A stretch of DNA of 64,000 bases, taken from contig NZ_CP127389.1 in NCBI RefSeq assembly GCF_030271835.1, positions 62,001 to 126,000 on the forward strand, written 5' to 3'. Source of the DNA: Proteus appendicitidis. GTDB taxonomy: Bacteria > Pseudomonadota > Gammaproteobacteria > Enterobacterales > Enterobacteriaceae. Below the pieces are notes generated by a model. It was not told the origin of the DNA and did no database searches. It saw only the letters and a list, made by a program, of their open reading frames with translations. Position 1 is the first letter of the stretch. Each line of letters starts with the position of its first letter. Below, one piece after another: positions 1-6,106 of this stretch. The translations under genes were made by a program, and so were the position numbers.

Positions 1-663
1 TAAAGTTTTAAACCAAGGTTGTCCATCTGTTCTTTCTGGTAATTTACGGCGTAAATTAGAAATATGCATATCAATCGCTCTGTCAAACGGAGTTAAGCGC
101 TTGCCAAGTACTTCTTGGCTTAGATGTTCACGAGATACGACTTGTCCTAAATGCTGAGCAAGTAAATAAAGCAAAGTAAACTCAGTTCCTGTTAACTCTA
201 GCGGCTCATTATCAAAACTTGCTTCTTGTCGGCCAGGATTAAGTTGTAATTTATCAACCTGTAATGTTGGAGATGTATTGCTATCAGTCTGTTTTTGTTC
301 GCTCCAGTTAGAACGACGTAAAATAGCTCTGATACGAGCAACTAGCTCTCTATCATTAAATGGTTTTGGTAAATAATCATCAGCACCTAGCTCTAGGCCA
401 AGTACTCGGTCAAGATCACTGCCTCTTGCCGTTAACATAATGACAGGGGTCTGGAAATTTTGGCGTAACTCTTTGAGTGTCTCAATCCCGTTTTTACGTG
501 GCATCATGATATCCAGTAATAACAAGTCGATAGAAGCATCCAAAAGTTTAAGTGCTTGTTCGCCATCAGAGGCGATTACAACATTAAAGCCTTCCATTTC
601 AAGCAGTTCTTTCAATAGCGATGTTAATTCGCGATCGTCATCCACTAATAAGATTTTATGCAT
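1..663 (-). CDS. cpxR: CpxR response regulator (3' end outside window)
   Basis: DNA-binding response regulator of the CpxAR envelope-stress system. Read leftward, the first 221 codons are present; the last ~11 residues expected after the FKTL segment lie beyond base 1. The receiver domain begins MHKILLVDDDRE (acidic pocket), has the phospho-acceptor in LLLLDIMMP and the conserved lysine in LPKPFNDRE. The C-terminal half is the OmpR-type winged helix (ELTGTEFTLLYLL, HISNLRRKLP). The ATG at 661-663 is preceded by a good GGAGG. It is divergent from cpxP, as in E. coli, and shares a regulatory region with a CpxR box. Confidence 0.97.
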   Translation of the reverse strand, partial: MHKILLVDDDRELTSLLKELLEMEGFNVVIASDGEQALKLLDASIDLLLLDIMMPRKNGIETLKELRQNFQTPVIMLTARGSDLDRVLGLELGADDYLPKPFNDRELVARIRAILRRSNWSEQKQTDSNTSPTLQVDKLQLNPGRQEASFDNEPLELTGTEFTLLYLLAQHLGQVVSREHLSQEVLGKRLTPFDRAIDMHISNLRRKLPERTDGQPWFKTL

Positions 664-716
664 TCGTCAATTCCTCCAAGAGAAAAATACGATAATAAAT
701 AGCGCGAATCTATGAC

Positions 717-731
717 TTTACGTTCTTTTAC
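717..731 (-). promoter_or_regulatory. CpxR binding box
   Basis: On the minus strand this reads GTAAA-AGAAC-GTAAA, a perfect match to the GTAAA-N5-GTAAA CpxR consensus. It lies in the 198-bp divergent cpxR/cpxP region, so it fits autoregulation of cpxRA and/or Cpx activation of cpxP. Match seen directly; function inferred from the E. coli regulon. Confidence 0.8.
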
Positions 732-861
732 ACGCTCTGACGCTAGTTTGCAGCCGCAACGGTATAGTAATCCACATAGCAAAGAATTACACATATGAAT
801 TATACACATTGAAGTCATATTAATTAGGTCGGTATTAATTTACCGAATTAGGAGTGAAGCA

Positions 862-1404
862 ATGCGTAAAGTAGCAGTAGTTGCACTAGCATCAATGTTT
901 TTAGCAGCTCCGACGATGGTATTAGCTGAAACCGCAAATACCAATCCACCTACTGAGCAACAGTATAATGGTAACTCTCACTGCGGTTATGACTATGGAA
1001 TGCATGGTGACCGTGATTACAGAGGTCACCGTGGACAACGAGGACATATGATGGATCGCAATTATAGCGAGTCACGTATGTTTAACGGTATCACCCTAAC
1101 TGAGCAACAACGTACTCAAATGCGCGATTTAATGCGCCAGCATCATCAAGATAGATATAACGGAAACTACCGTCAACATCATGAGAATATGCATAAGTTA
1201 GTCACTGCACCTCAATTTGATGAAGCCGCTGTAAGAGCGCAAATGCAAGATATGGATAAACAAGCAATAGAGCGCCATGTTGAAATGGCGAAAGTCCATA
1301 ACCAGATGTATCAACTGTTAACCCCTGAACAGAAAGCGCAGTTAGAAAAGAATTACCAACAGAAAATGTCACATTTTGACCAGCAAGGTCAACAGAATCA
1401 GTAA
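862..1404 (+). CDS. cpxP: CpxP periplasmic Cpx-pathway inhibitor
   Basis: Periplasmic adaptor that damps the sensor CpxA and binds misfolded proteins. 180 residues with a cleavable signal peptide (charged MRK, hydrophobic core, cleavage near VLA-ET at ~22-23). Two LTXXQ motifs of the CpxP/Spy fold are visible: LTEQQ in the middle and LTPEQ near the C-terminus. A His/Arg/Gly-rich stretch (residues ~40-70) precedes the first motif. The RBS is AGGAG before ATG 862. The 3' UTR carries CpxQ, and the prophage sits immediately downstream. Confidence 0.95.
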   Translation: MRKVAVVALASMFLAAPTMVLAETANTNPPTEQQYNGNSHCGYDYGMHGDRDYRGHRGQRGHMMDRNYSESRMFNGITLTEQQRTQMRDLMRQHHQDRYNGNYRQHHENMHKLVTAPQFDEAAVRAQMQDMDKQAIERHVEMAKVHNQMYQLLTPEQKAQLEKNYQQKMSHFDQQGQQNQ

Positions 1405-1463
1405 TGAAGTAAGAGTGTAGTAAAGTAGTACCTAGTTAGAGAGTAAGTAGCAACAACGAAGTT

Positions 1464-1525
1464 TTTTCCTTGCCATAGACACCATCCCTGTCTTTTGCAG
1501 CCCCTCTGGAGAGGGGCTTTTTTTT
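1464..1525 (+). ncRNA. cpxQ: CpxQ small RNA (cpxP 3' UTR)
   Basis: The segment TTTTCCTTGCCATAGACACC followed by ATCCCTGTC matches the 5' part of E. coli CpxQ, an Hfq-bound RNA of about 58 nt released from cpxP mRNA by RNase E. It ends in a Rho-independent terminator: 8-bp stem AGCCCCTC/GAGGGGCT (1499-1518), 4-nt loop, 8 T. The E. coli stem sequence differs, but the seed region is conserved. The start is set by analogy with the E. coli processing site. Only the first ~14 nt lie outside the prophage att core; everything from the seed on is duplicated at attR. Confidence 0.88.
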
Positions 1526-1526
1526 G
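1478..1526 (+). repeat. attL core (49-bp direct repeat)
   Basis: Begins GACACCATCCCTG and ends with the CpxQ terminator T-run plus one G. Identical at 32779-32827. It covers the CpxQ seed and terminator, so integration leaves a complete CpxQ at this end. Flanking bases diverge at once on both sides (A versus G before, C versus T after), which fixes the repeat limits. Confidence 0.95.
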
Positions 1527-1549
1527 CCCTTTTGTTTATCATTCCTTTT

Positions 1550-1567
1550 AAAACAAAGAGTTAAATT
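1550..1567 (+). repeat. Direct repeat flanking att core (left copy)
   Basis: AAAACAAAGAGTTAAATT (18 bp) recurs exactly at 32752-32769. In the excised circle the two copies would sit on either side of the att core, 24 bp and 9 bp from it, in the same orientation. A role in the attP recombination complex (Int, Cox or IHF contacts) is inferred. Confidence 0.6.
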
Positions 1568-1608
1568 TCATTTTTAAGGGTAATAAAAGTCTAGAAAAGT
1601 CTTTAAAG

Positions 1609-1656
1609 GTGGACGGAAAGTGGACGTTTTTGGCTGTCGGTGGACAGAATGTGGAC
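1609..1656 (+). promoter_or_regulatory. Integrase arm-type sites, left arm (4 x GTGGAC)
   Basis: GTGGAC occurs at 1609, 1620, 1640 and 1651, with spacings of 11, 20 and 11 bp, i.e. about one, two and one helical turns. It resembles the TGTGGACA-type arm sites of P2 Int (recalled from the literature). Copies with the same 20/11 spacing occur at the other end of the prophage. The run lies just downstream of the leftward int stop. TTAAAGG at 1603 overlaps its edge and resembles a P2 Cox box. Confidence 0.65.
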
Positions 1657-1675
1657 GCCCAATCTCCTCCTATTT

Positions 1676-2656
1676 TTAAACTTTTATATCACCTTTTAGT
1701 GGGTTTAACTTTATAGCTAACTGCAAATAATCGGGTGCTAAATGAGCGTATGCCATTGTCTGGTTTATACTCGCATGACCTAATATTTCTTTCAGTGCTA
1801 CGATGTTCCCACCATTCATTACAAAATGACTTGCAAACGTATGGCGTAAAACGTGTGTCGCTTGGCCATCAGGTAAATCAGGTTTTACTATTTTTAGTTT
1901 TTTTCGGAAGGTTCCGTAATCAACATGAAATAGCTTTCCTGTTTTTCTGGTTTTTATCTCTTTTTCAAGAGAGTCAGAAATTGGAATAATTCTTTTTTTA
2001 CCATTCTTTGTATAGGCAAAAGTTACCCTTCCTTGATGAACGTGCTTACTATCTAGCATCTCAGCTTCACCCCATCTTGCACCAGTGCTAAGGCATAGTA
2101 ATGCGATACGGCGATAGTCTCCTGATAATGAATTTAATAAGTGCGATATTTCATCATCACTTAAAAAAGTGAGTTCAGGCGGCTTTTCTTTTAATGGTGG
2201 TAATCCTCTCAATGGGTTATCACCTTTGTACATTTCGAGTTTTTTTAATGCGCTTATCATTCCAGATAGACGATACATATCCCTATTTATCGTTGATGGA
2301 CTCACTCCATCAAAAAGGCGCATTCCTCTATGTTCTAGTAATGCATGCTTATCAAGTTGGTTCATTGTTGGATCACCAAGCGCATTCATTGTTTTAATTA
2401 AATGCCTTTTCTCTATCGATCCGTTTTTTAATGTTTGTCCGTGATATAGCCACCACTTATCAAGTAGCTCACTTAATCGAATTCTTCCTGATTGGACTTT
2501 ATCGCTAGAAAATTTCTTAGCGTTAACAATTGTATATTTCTCAAAATTTGTAGCTTCTATCTTGCGATCAAATATCCTTCTGACTCGCTGACCATCTTTC
2601 CCGTTTGGGCGAATATCCACTTCATAACGACCATCATTGAGCTTCTTAATTGCCAT
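1676..2656 (-). CDS. int: P2-type tyrosine integrase
   Basis: Site-specific recombinase for insertion and excision at the cpxQ core. 326 residues from ATG 2654-2656, which has GGAGGG at 2664-2669; family members begin MAIKKLxDGRYEVDIRP, so the longer upstream reading is not used. The N-terminal arm-binding part is followed by the catalytic domain with R194 (STGARWGEAE), the HVLRHTFASH box, LGHASI, and nucleophile Y303 (AYAHLAPDY). Close to P2 Int in length (337 aa). The 3' end faces attL and the GTGGAC arm sites, and the gene lies directly after C, as in P2. Confidence 0.95.
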   Translation of the reverse strand: MAIKKLNDGRYEVDIRPNGKDGQRVRRIFDRKIEATNFEKYTIVNAKKFSSDKVQSGRIRLSELLDKWWLYHGQTLKNGSIEKRHLIKTMNALGDPTMNQLDKHALLEHRGMRLFDGVSPSTINRDMYRLSGMISALKKLEMYKGDNPLRGLPPLKEKPPELTFLSDDEISHLLNSLSGDYRRIALLCLSTGARWGEAEMLDSKHVHQGRVTFAYTKNGKKRIIPISDSLEKEIKTRKTGKLFHVDYGTFRKKLKIVKPDLPDGQATHVLRHTFASHFVMNGGNIVALKEILGHASINQTMAYAHLAPDYLQLAIKLNPLKGDIKV

Positions 2657-2722
2657 AAGTAAGCCCTCCGATGTAACTGACCGACTGTGACCAACAGTAA
2701 TCAGCATATTCATATAAAACGT

Positions 2723-3016
2723 CTAACCAATTTTCTTTTCTGAGTGGGGTAATGTTTCTTTCTCTTGCCCACTGTGTGCGAGAGTCGGCGCAATTTGACC
2801 AACTTCAGGGGCTGTCTTTCCTGTCATTAGCCAAAGGCTATATTTCTCAAATCTAGGGTGCTCCGTTATTTTCAAAAGATTAAGCCCACTTGGTTCATAC
2901 ACTCCTGTTTCATATTTACCTAATGTACTTATTGATAGGTCTATCATGTTACAAAGCTGTGTTTGATTAAGTCCTTCAGCGAGCCGAATAGCTTTTATCT
3001 TTTCGCTCAATTTCAT
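2723..3016 (-). CDS. C: P2 C-type immunity repressor
   Basis: Lysogeny repressor of the early promoter. 97 residues from ATG 3014-3016 (GGAAGG six bases upstream); the longer frame would run through the operators. An N-terminal helix-turn-helix (LNQTQLCNMIDLSISTLGKYETG) is followed by a C-terminal segment recalling P2 C (KYSLWLMTGKTAPEVGQIAP, then LAHSGQ and a PHS-K tail). It is co-oriented with int and divergent from cox, the standard P2 switch layout. Because C is short and divergent among P2 relatives, the immunity specificity cannot be named from sequence. Confidence 0.92.
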   Translation of the reverse strand: MKLSEKIKAIRLAEGLNQTQLCNMIDLSISTLGKYETGVYEPSGLNLLKITEHPRFEKYSLWLMTGKTAPEVGQIAPTLAHSGQEKETLPHSEKKIG

Positions 3017-3025
3017 TTGACACCT

Positions 3026-3071
3026 TCCTATATAGGATGTAGATTTATCCATAATCATCCTATTTAGGATG
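3026..3071. promoter_or_regulatory. Operator pair for the C repressor
   Basis: Two related palindromes sit just before the C start: TCCTATATAGGA at 3026-3037 and CATCCTA-TT-TAGGATG at 3056-3071. They share the half-site TCCTA and their centres are 32 bp apart, about three helical turns. Position between divergent C and cox fits the early operator. Binding by C is inferred. Confidence 0.72.
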
Positions 3072-3144
3072 GTTAGGGGCATAAAAATCCCTATAAAACC
3101 GAAAATAAGGGGTTTTAAAGGGCTTGATCTAACGAGGGTAGCAA

Positions 3145-3417
3145 ATGAACAAAGAAGCGATCAATGTGAAATTCCCTGTAAATGCGGTGCCACTCGCAAA
3201 GTTTGCGGAATTAATAGGGAAAGGTTACGAAGCCACTAGATCAATGGCTAAAGCGGGTAAGTTACCCATTATTGAATTTCGTGATCCTATGAAGCCAGAT
3301 GCTAGAGCTGGTGAATTATGGGTGAGTATCACGGAATTTAATCGTGGAATGGATGATGCATATTCCAATTTACCAAAAGAACAACGTGACGCATGGCGTC
3401 TATGGGTTGGGCTATAA
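3145..3417 (+). CDS. cox: Cox excisionase / early regulator
   Basis: Winged-helix protein that in P2 directs excision and represses the repressor promoter. 90 residues, matching the 91-aa P2 Cox. Family features are the N-terminal helix with PLAKFAELIGKGYEATRSM, the GKLPIIEFRDP segment, RAGELWV, and the C-terminal PKEQRDAWRLWVGL. First gene of the rightward early operon; RBS is GAGGGT before ATG. A TTAAAGGGC Cox-box-like sequence at 3115-3123 lies in its leader. Confidence 0.92.
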   Translation: MNKEAINVKFPVNAVPLAKFAELIGKGYEATRSMAKAGKLPIIEFRDPMKPDARAGELWVSITEFNRGMDDAYSNLPKEQRDAWRLWVGL

Positions 3418-3418
3418 A

Positions 3419-3607
3419 ATGCAGGTGAAACAAATTACAGAGCATAGTTTTATGTATCGCGGTTTCACCATTATTAAACTGCCAAGAAAAGCAGTAACAC
3501 CGATAACTCGTTATCACGTTTGGTTAGATGATCAGTCATTCGGTAAGTTTGATGCAATGGCAGAAGCAACACACTATATCGACTTATTAAAAGGTGACAT
3601 TCAATGA
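3419..3607 (+). CDS. Small early protein, P2 orf78 position
   Basis: 62 residues from ATG 3419, one base after the cox stop; the upstream reading overlapping cox is not supported. A compact soluble protein with RGFTIIKLPRKAV and RYHVWLDD, in the place where P2 has orf78. Its function is not known to me. The stop overlaps the next start (ATGA). Confidence 0.7.
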   Translation: MQVKQITEHSFMYRGFTIIKLPRKAVTPITRYHVWLDDQSFGKFDAMAEATHYIDLLKGDIQ

Positions 3608-3753
3608 ACCAATTAATTAAGCAAAGAAACAAATATAAATTAAGCAGTGAATCTTTTACTTATAAAAGTAAAAAGTATTCAAAAGCTGATAAAGCAACAC
3701 TGGCTTTATGTGCCATTGTTATTGTTTCGTTTCTTGTGAAAGTTTCTATCTAG
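3604..3753 (+). CDS. Small tail-anchored membrane protein (49 aa)
   Basis: ATG overlaps the previous stop (ATGA at 3604). The first ~30 residues are basic and hydrophilic; residues ~31-48 are a single hydrophobic segment (ATLALCAIVIVSFLVKV) at the extreme C-terminus. Translational coupling on both sides supports it as a real gene. No family recognised; it could be an early membrane-active factor. Confidence 0.55.
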   Translation: MNQLIKQRNKYKLSSESFTYKSKKYSKADKATLALCAIVIVSFLVKVSI

Positions 3754-3761
3754 GTGTTGTT

Positions 3762-4157
3762 ATGAATGCCGCGGAGCTTATTCAAGCAAGAGAGAAACTA
3801 CAAGGTAATGATGATTTTTATCAGCCTAAAGTTGTAAGGCACTATCGTAATGATGGTCTTTCATTTGATGAGCGCGTCAGTGGTATGAATAAAACAGCAG
3901 AAGTTAGGGCTGATTTATTAAGTAAGTTAAATAAAAATAGTGATGATATTCAGGTTAGTGAGTTTCTTGATTATTTAAAGAATGAAAATAGCCGTATATA
4001 TCAGATGATTTATTACCTTGCTGAGATAGAAAAAGAAAAGAACGGAATAGATTATTTATTATTAAAGAGGAAAGACAAAATAAAAATCATTAATGCACTT
4101 CATCAAATAAAAGTATTAAGCGCATTAATTCCGAATAAATTAGCAATGCCTATTTAA
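3762..4157 (+). CDS. Early protein at the P2 gene B position
   Basis: 131 residues from ATG 3762; the earlier in-frame start is inside the preceding gene. Charged, helical and Lys/Glu-rich (FLDYLKNENSRIYQMIYYLAEIEKEK). It sits where P2 carries gene B, whose product loads the host DnaB helicase, and is of similar size, but I cannot confirm homology by eye. Treat it as a candidate gpB-like replication accessory. Confidence 0.6.
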   Translation: MNAAELIQAREKLQGNDDFYQPKVVRHYRNDGLSFDERVSGMNKTAEVRADLLSKLNKNSDDIQVSEFLDYLKNENSRIYQMIYYLAEIEKEKNGIDYLLLKRKDKIKIINALHQIKVLSALIPNKLAMPI

Positions 4158-4225
4158 TTACACCTAAAAAATAAATGACATTTATTTGTCAGGACTTTTT
4201 ATATCTGATTATCAGAGGTCTGATT

Positions 4226-4432
4226 ATGTCTAAAGAAAGTGATGTAACCGATTTAATTAATGCCGTTCGAGAAGATGAAAGAAAATCTCGGGCGGTTTTT
4301 TATGCGATCCGTTTGCATTCATTGATATCAAAAATAACAAGCGAACAAATGGAACGCCCTGAAATAGTTCAGTTAGTGGAAGGGGAAATTGAGAATATCG
4401 AACATCAAGCACAGGAATGGAATTATGTCTAA
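4226..4432 (+). CDS. Small early protein (68 aa), DUF2732-like
   Basis: ATG 4226 follows AGAGG at a slightly long spacing. Acidic helical protein: MSKESDVTDLINAVREDERK at the N-terminus, ending in EHQAQEWNYV. It resembles the small DUF2732-type proteins of P2/186 early operons in size and place, but this is from memory. It overlaps the next gene by 8 bases, implying coupling. Function unknown. Confidence 0.6.
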   Translation: MSKESDVTDLINAVREDERKSRAVFYAIRLHSLISKITSEQMERPEIVQLVEGEIENIEHQAQEWNYV

Positions 4433-4646
4433 AGAAATGGATTTAGCCTGCGAGCAATCACAGTTATTGCTTGATAAACAAATAAAAGCAGTAACGGGGC
4501 GTTGCGTCGGTGTATCAGCGTTTGAATGTGAAGATTGTGGTCGTGAAATACCCGAAAAGCGTCGTATTGCAGTAATGGGATGCATCCGCTGTGCTGATTG
4601 CCAGACAGTACATGAACTGAAATCTAAGCATTATCGGAGTGTTTAA
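4425..4646 (+). CDS. DksA/TraR-type C4 zinc-finger protein
   Basis: 73 residues with a four-cysteine finger CEDC-x17-CADC framed by GREIPEKRRIAVMGCIRC, the signature of the DksA/TraR C4 family, as in P2 Orf82. An N-terminal helix (MDLACEQSQLLLDKQIKAV) precedes the finger. Such phage proteins are thought to act on host RNA polymerase through the secondary channel; this one lacks the full coiled coil of DksA, as usual for the short phage forms. ATG 4425 overlaps the previous gene. Confidence 0.85.
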   Translation: MSKEMDLACEQSQLLLDKQIKAVTGRCVGVSAFECEDCGREIPEKRRIAVMGCIRCADCQTVHELKSKHYRSV

Positions 4647-4647
4647 G

Positions 4648-4956
4648 ATGCAACGATATACGCATGAATTAAAAATAAACCCTCAATATTTTAATCAAGT
4701 ACGTATTGGTGCGAAAAAAGCAGAATTTCGTCGGGCTGATAGAGATTTTCAGGTCGGAGATATTTTGGTTTTACGTGAATTTAATTCTATTCCACCAAGA
4801 GAATTTCGTCACCCTCTTCATTATGGTGAATATACGGGGAATGTTATTAGAGCGGTTATTACTGATATCACCAGTGTCAATCCTATTTATCCAGAGTTAG
4901 GTGATAAACCTCAATTTGTAATGCTTTCATTTTCTATTATTGAGGATGATGAGTAA
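4648..4956 (+). CDS. DUF3850 (ASCH/PUA-like) early protein
   Basis: 102 residues from ATG 4648, with GGAG eight bases upstream; a GTG three codons earlier is less likely. The sequence HELKINPQYFNQVRIGAKKAEFRR ... FQVGDILVLREF is typical of DUF3850, an ASCH-like fold expected to bind RNA or modified nucleic acid. It is cytoplasmic. The stop overlaps the dam start (TAATG). Biochemical role unknown. Confidence 0.8.
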   Translation: MQRYTHELKINPQYFNQVRIGAKKAEFRRADRDFQVGDILVLREFNSIPPREFRHPLHYGEYTGNVIRAVITDITSVNPIYPELGDKPQFVMLSFSIIEDDE

Positions 4957-5783
4957 TGGCTAATAAAACCATTCTGAAATGGGCAGGCTCAAAAGCCCGC
5001 ATTATGGATAAATTAATCCCACATTTGCCAAAAGCAAAGCGCTTAGTTGAGCCGTTTGCAGGCTCTTGCGCGGTTATGATGAATACGGAATATAACGAAT
5101 ATTTAATTGCTGATGCCAATCAGGATTTAATTAGTTTATATCGTAATGTCGTAGAACATACTGAAATTATGGCACGTAAAGAGTTCTATGCGTGGGAAGA
5201 AAGCAATCATAAAAATGATTACATTTCTATTAGAAAGTTATTTAATTCAATTAAGGTATTAGATAAAAGCGAGTGTGATAAATATATACAATCTGCTCGA
5301 TTTCTATATTTAAATCGTCATTGCTTTAATGGTTTATGTCGATATAACAATTCAGGTGAATTTAACGTGCCATTTGGAACATATGGACGCGTTTATTTTC
5401 CAGAGGAGGAAGTCAGGCAATTTGCTGAAAAAGCCACTAATGCCATTATCGCTTGTTTAGAATGGCAAGATACTTTATCACTCGTTGACTTTGGGGATGG
5501 TGTTTATTGTGATCCTCCATATATGGGTGATGAGAAATGTTTTACTAAATATCATCACACTGATTTTACTCACGCTCATCAAATTGAATTAGCTCAAGCG
5601 TTAAAAGCATTAAATCAATCACAAGGTAACCCGATTACCGTCTCTAATTCCATTCACGCCAAAGAGCTGTATGCCGATCTTGGTTTTCTTATTCACGAGA
5701 TTGATGCGCCTCGTTCTATTTCTGCAAATGGAAACCGCCAATCAGCCAAAGAAATTATTGCTGTTTTGCCGGAGGTGTGCTGA
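4956..5783 (+). CDS. dam: DNA adenine methylase (Dam family)
   Basis: N6-adenine methyltransferase, 275 residues, alpha-class order: SAM-binding KWAGSKAR (near the N-terminus) and LVEPFAGSCAV, then catalytic DPPY at residues 186-189. The C-terminal part (YLNRHCFNGLCRYN upstream, RSISANGNRQSAKEI downstream) matches D12-type Dam proteins that methylate GATC. No restriction endonuclease lies nearby, so it is an orphan; in phages such enzymes protect DNA or alter GATC-dependent regulation. It is in the early operon, translationally coupled on both sides. Confidence 0.92.
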   Translation: MANKTILKWAGSKARIMDKLIPHLPKAKRLVEPFAGSCAVMMNTEYNEYLIADANQDLISLYRNVVEHTEIMARKEFYAWEESNHKNDYISIRKLFNSIKVLDKSECDKYIQSARFLYLNRHCFNGLCRYNNSGEFNVPFGTYGRVYFPEEEVRQFAEKATNAIIACLEWQDTLSLVDFGDGVYCDPPYMGDEKCFTKYHHTDFTHAHQIELAQALKALNQSQGNPITVSNSIHAKELYADLGFLIHEIDAPRSISANGNRQSAKEIIAVLPEVC

Positions 5784-6106
5784 TGGAACAGGGCTATGTT
5801 GATATTCAAGATCCAAAAAATGGGGTGCATATCACTGGCACTCGTTTTGCTATCGTTTATTGGAAAAAACAATTCGGATTAATTGAAGTCACTGTTATTG
5901 ATGGTCGTGTGCGCCGTGAAGTGATTGCGTGGTATGACTCTGCGGTCAATGTAACTGCTGGCGTTGTTGGTGCGCATGTGAGTCGTGTTATTTGTGCGGA
6001 AATTAAGTCTATCTCTGAATTGATAGAGATAATGACTCACGTTGCTAAACTGTGCGAAACAGCCATTGAAATTATTGATCCGAAGCGTTTAGGCGGTGTG
6101 CTGTAA
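5783..6106 (+). CDS. Early protein of unknown function (107 aa)
   Basis: ATG 5783 overlaps the dam stop (TGATG) and has GGAGG eight bases upstream. Soluble; beta-rich N-terminal half (GVHITGTRFAIVYWKKQFGLIEVTVIDG), helical C-terminal half (ISELIEIMTHVAKLCETAIEII). Its stop overlaps the gpA start (TAATG). No family recognised; coupling suggests a helper for replication or methylation. Confidence 0.65.
   Translation: MEQGYVDIQDPKNGVHITGTRFAIVYWKKQFGLIEVTVIDGRVRREVIAWYDSAVNVTAGVVGAHVSRVICAEIKSISELIEIMTHVAKLCETAIEIIDPKRLGGVL

Noticed and set aside
440..715. Plus-strand frame over cpxR
   Set aside because: Antisense shadow of the conserved CpxR receiver domain and its RBS.
1478..1526. tRNA gene as att target
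   Set aside because: The core has no cloverleaf or CCA-end pattern and instead matches CpxQ; no tRNA gene was seen in the window.
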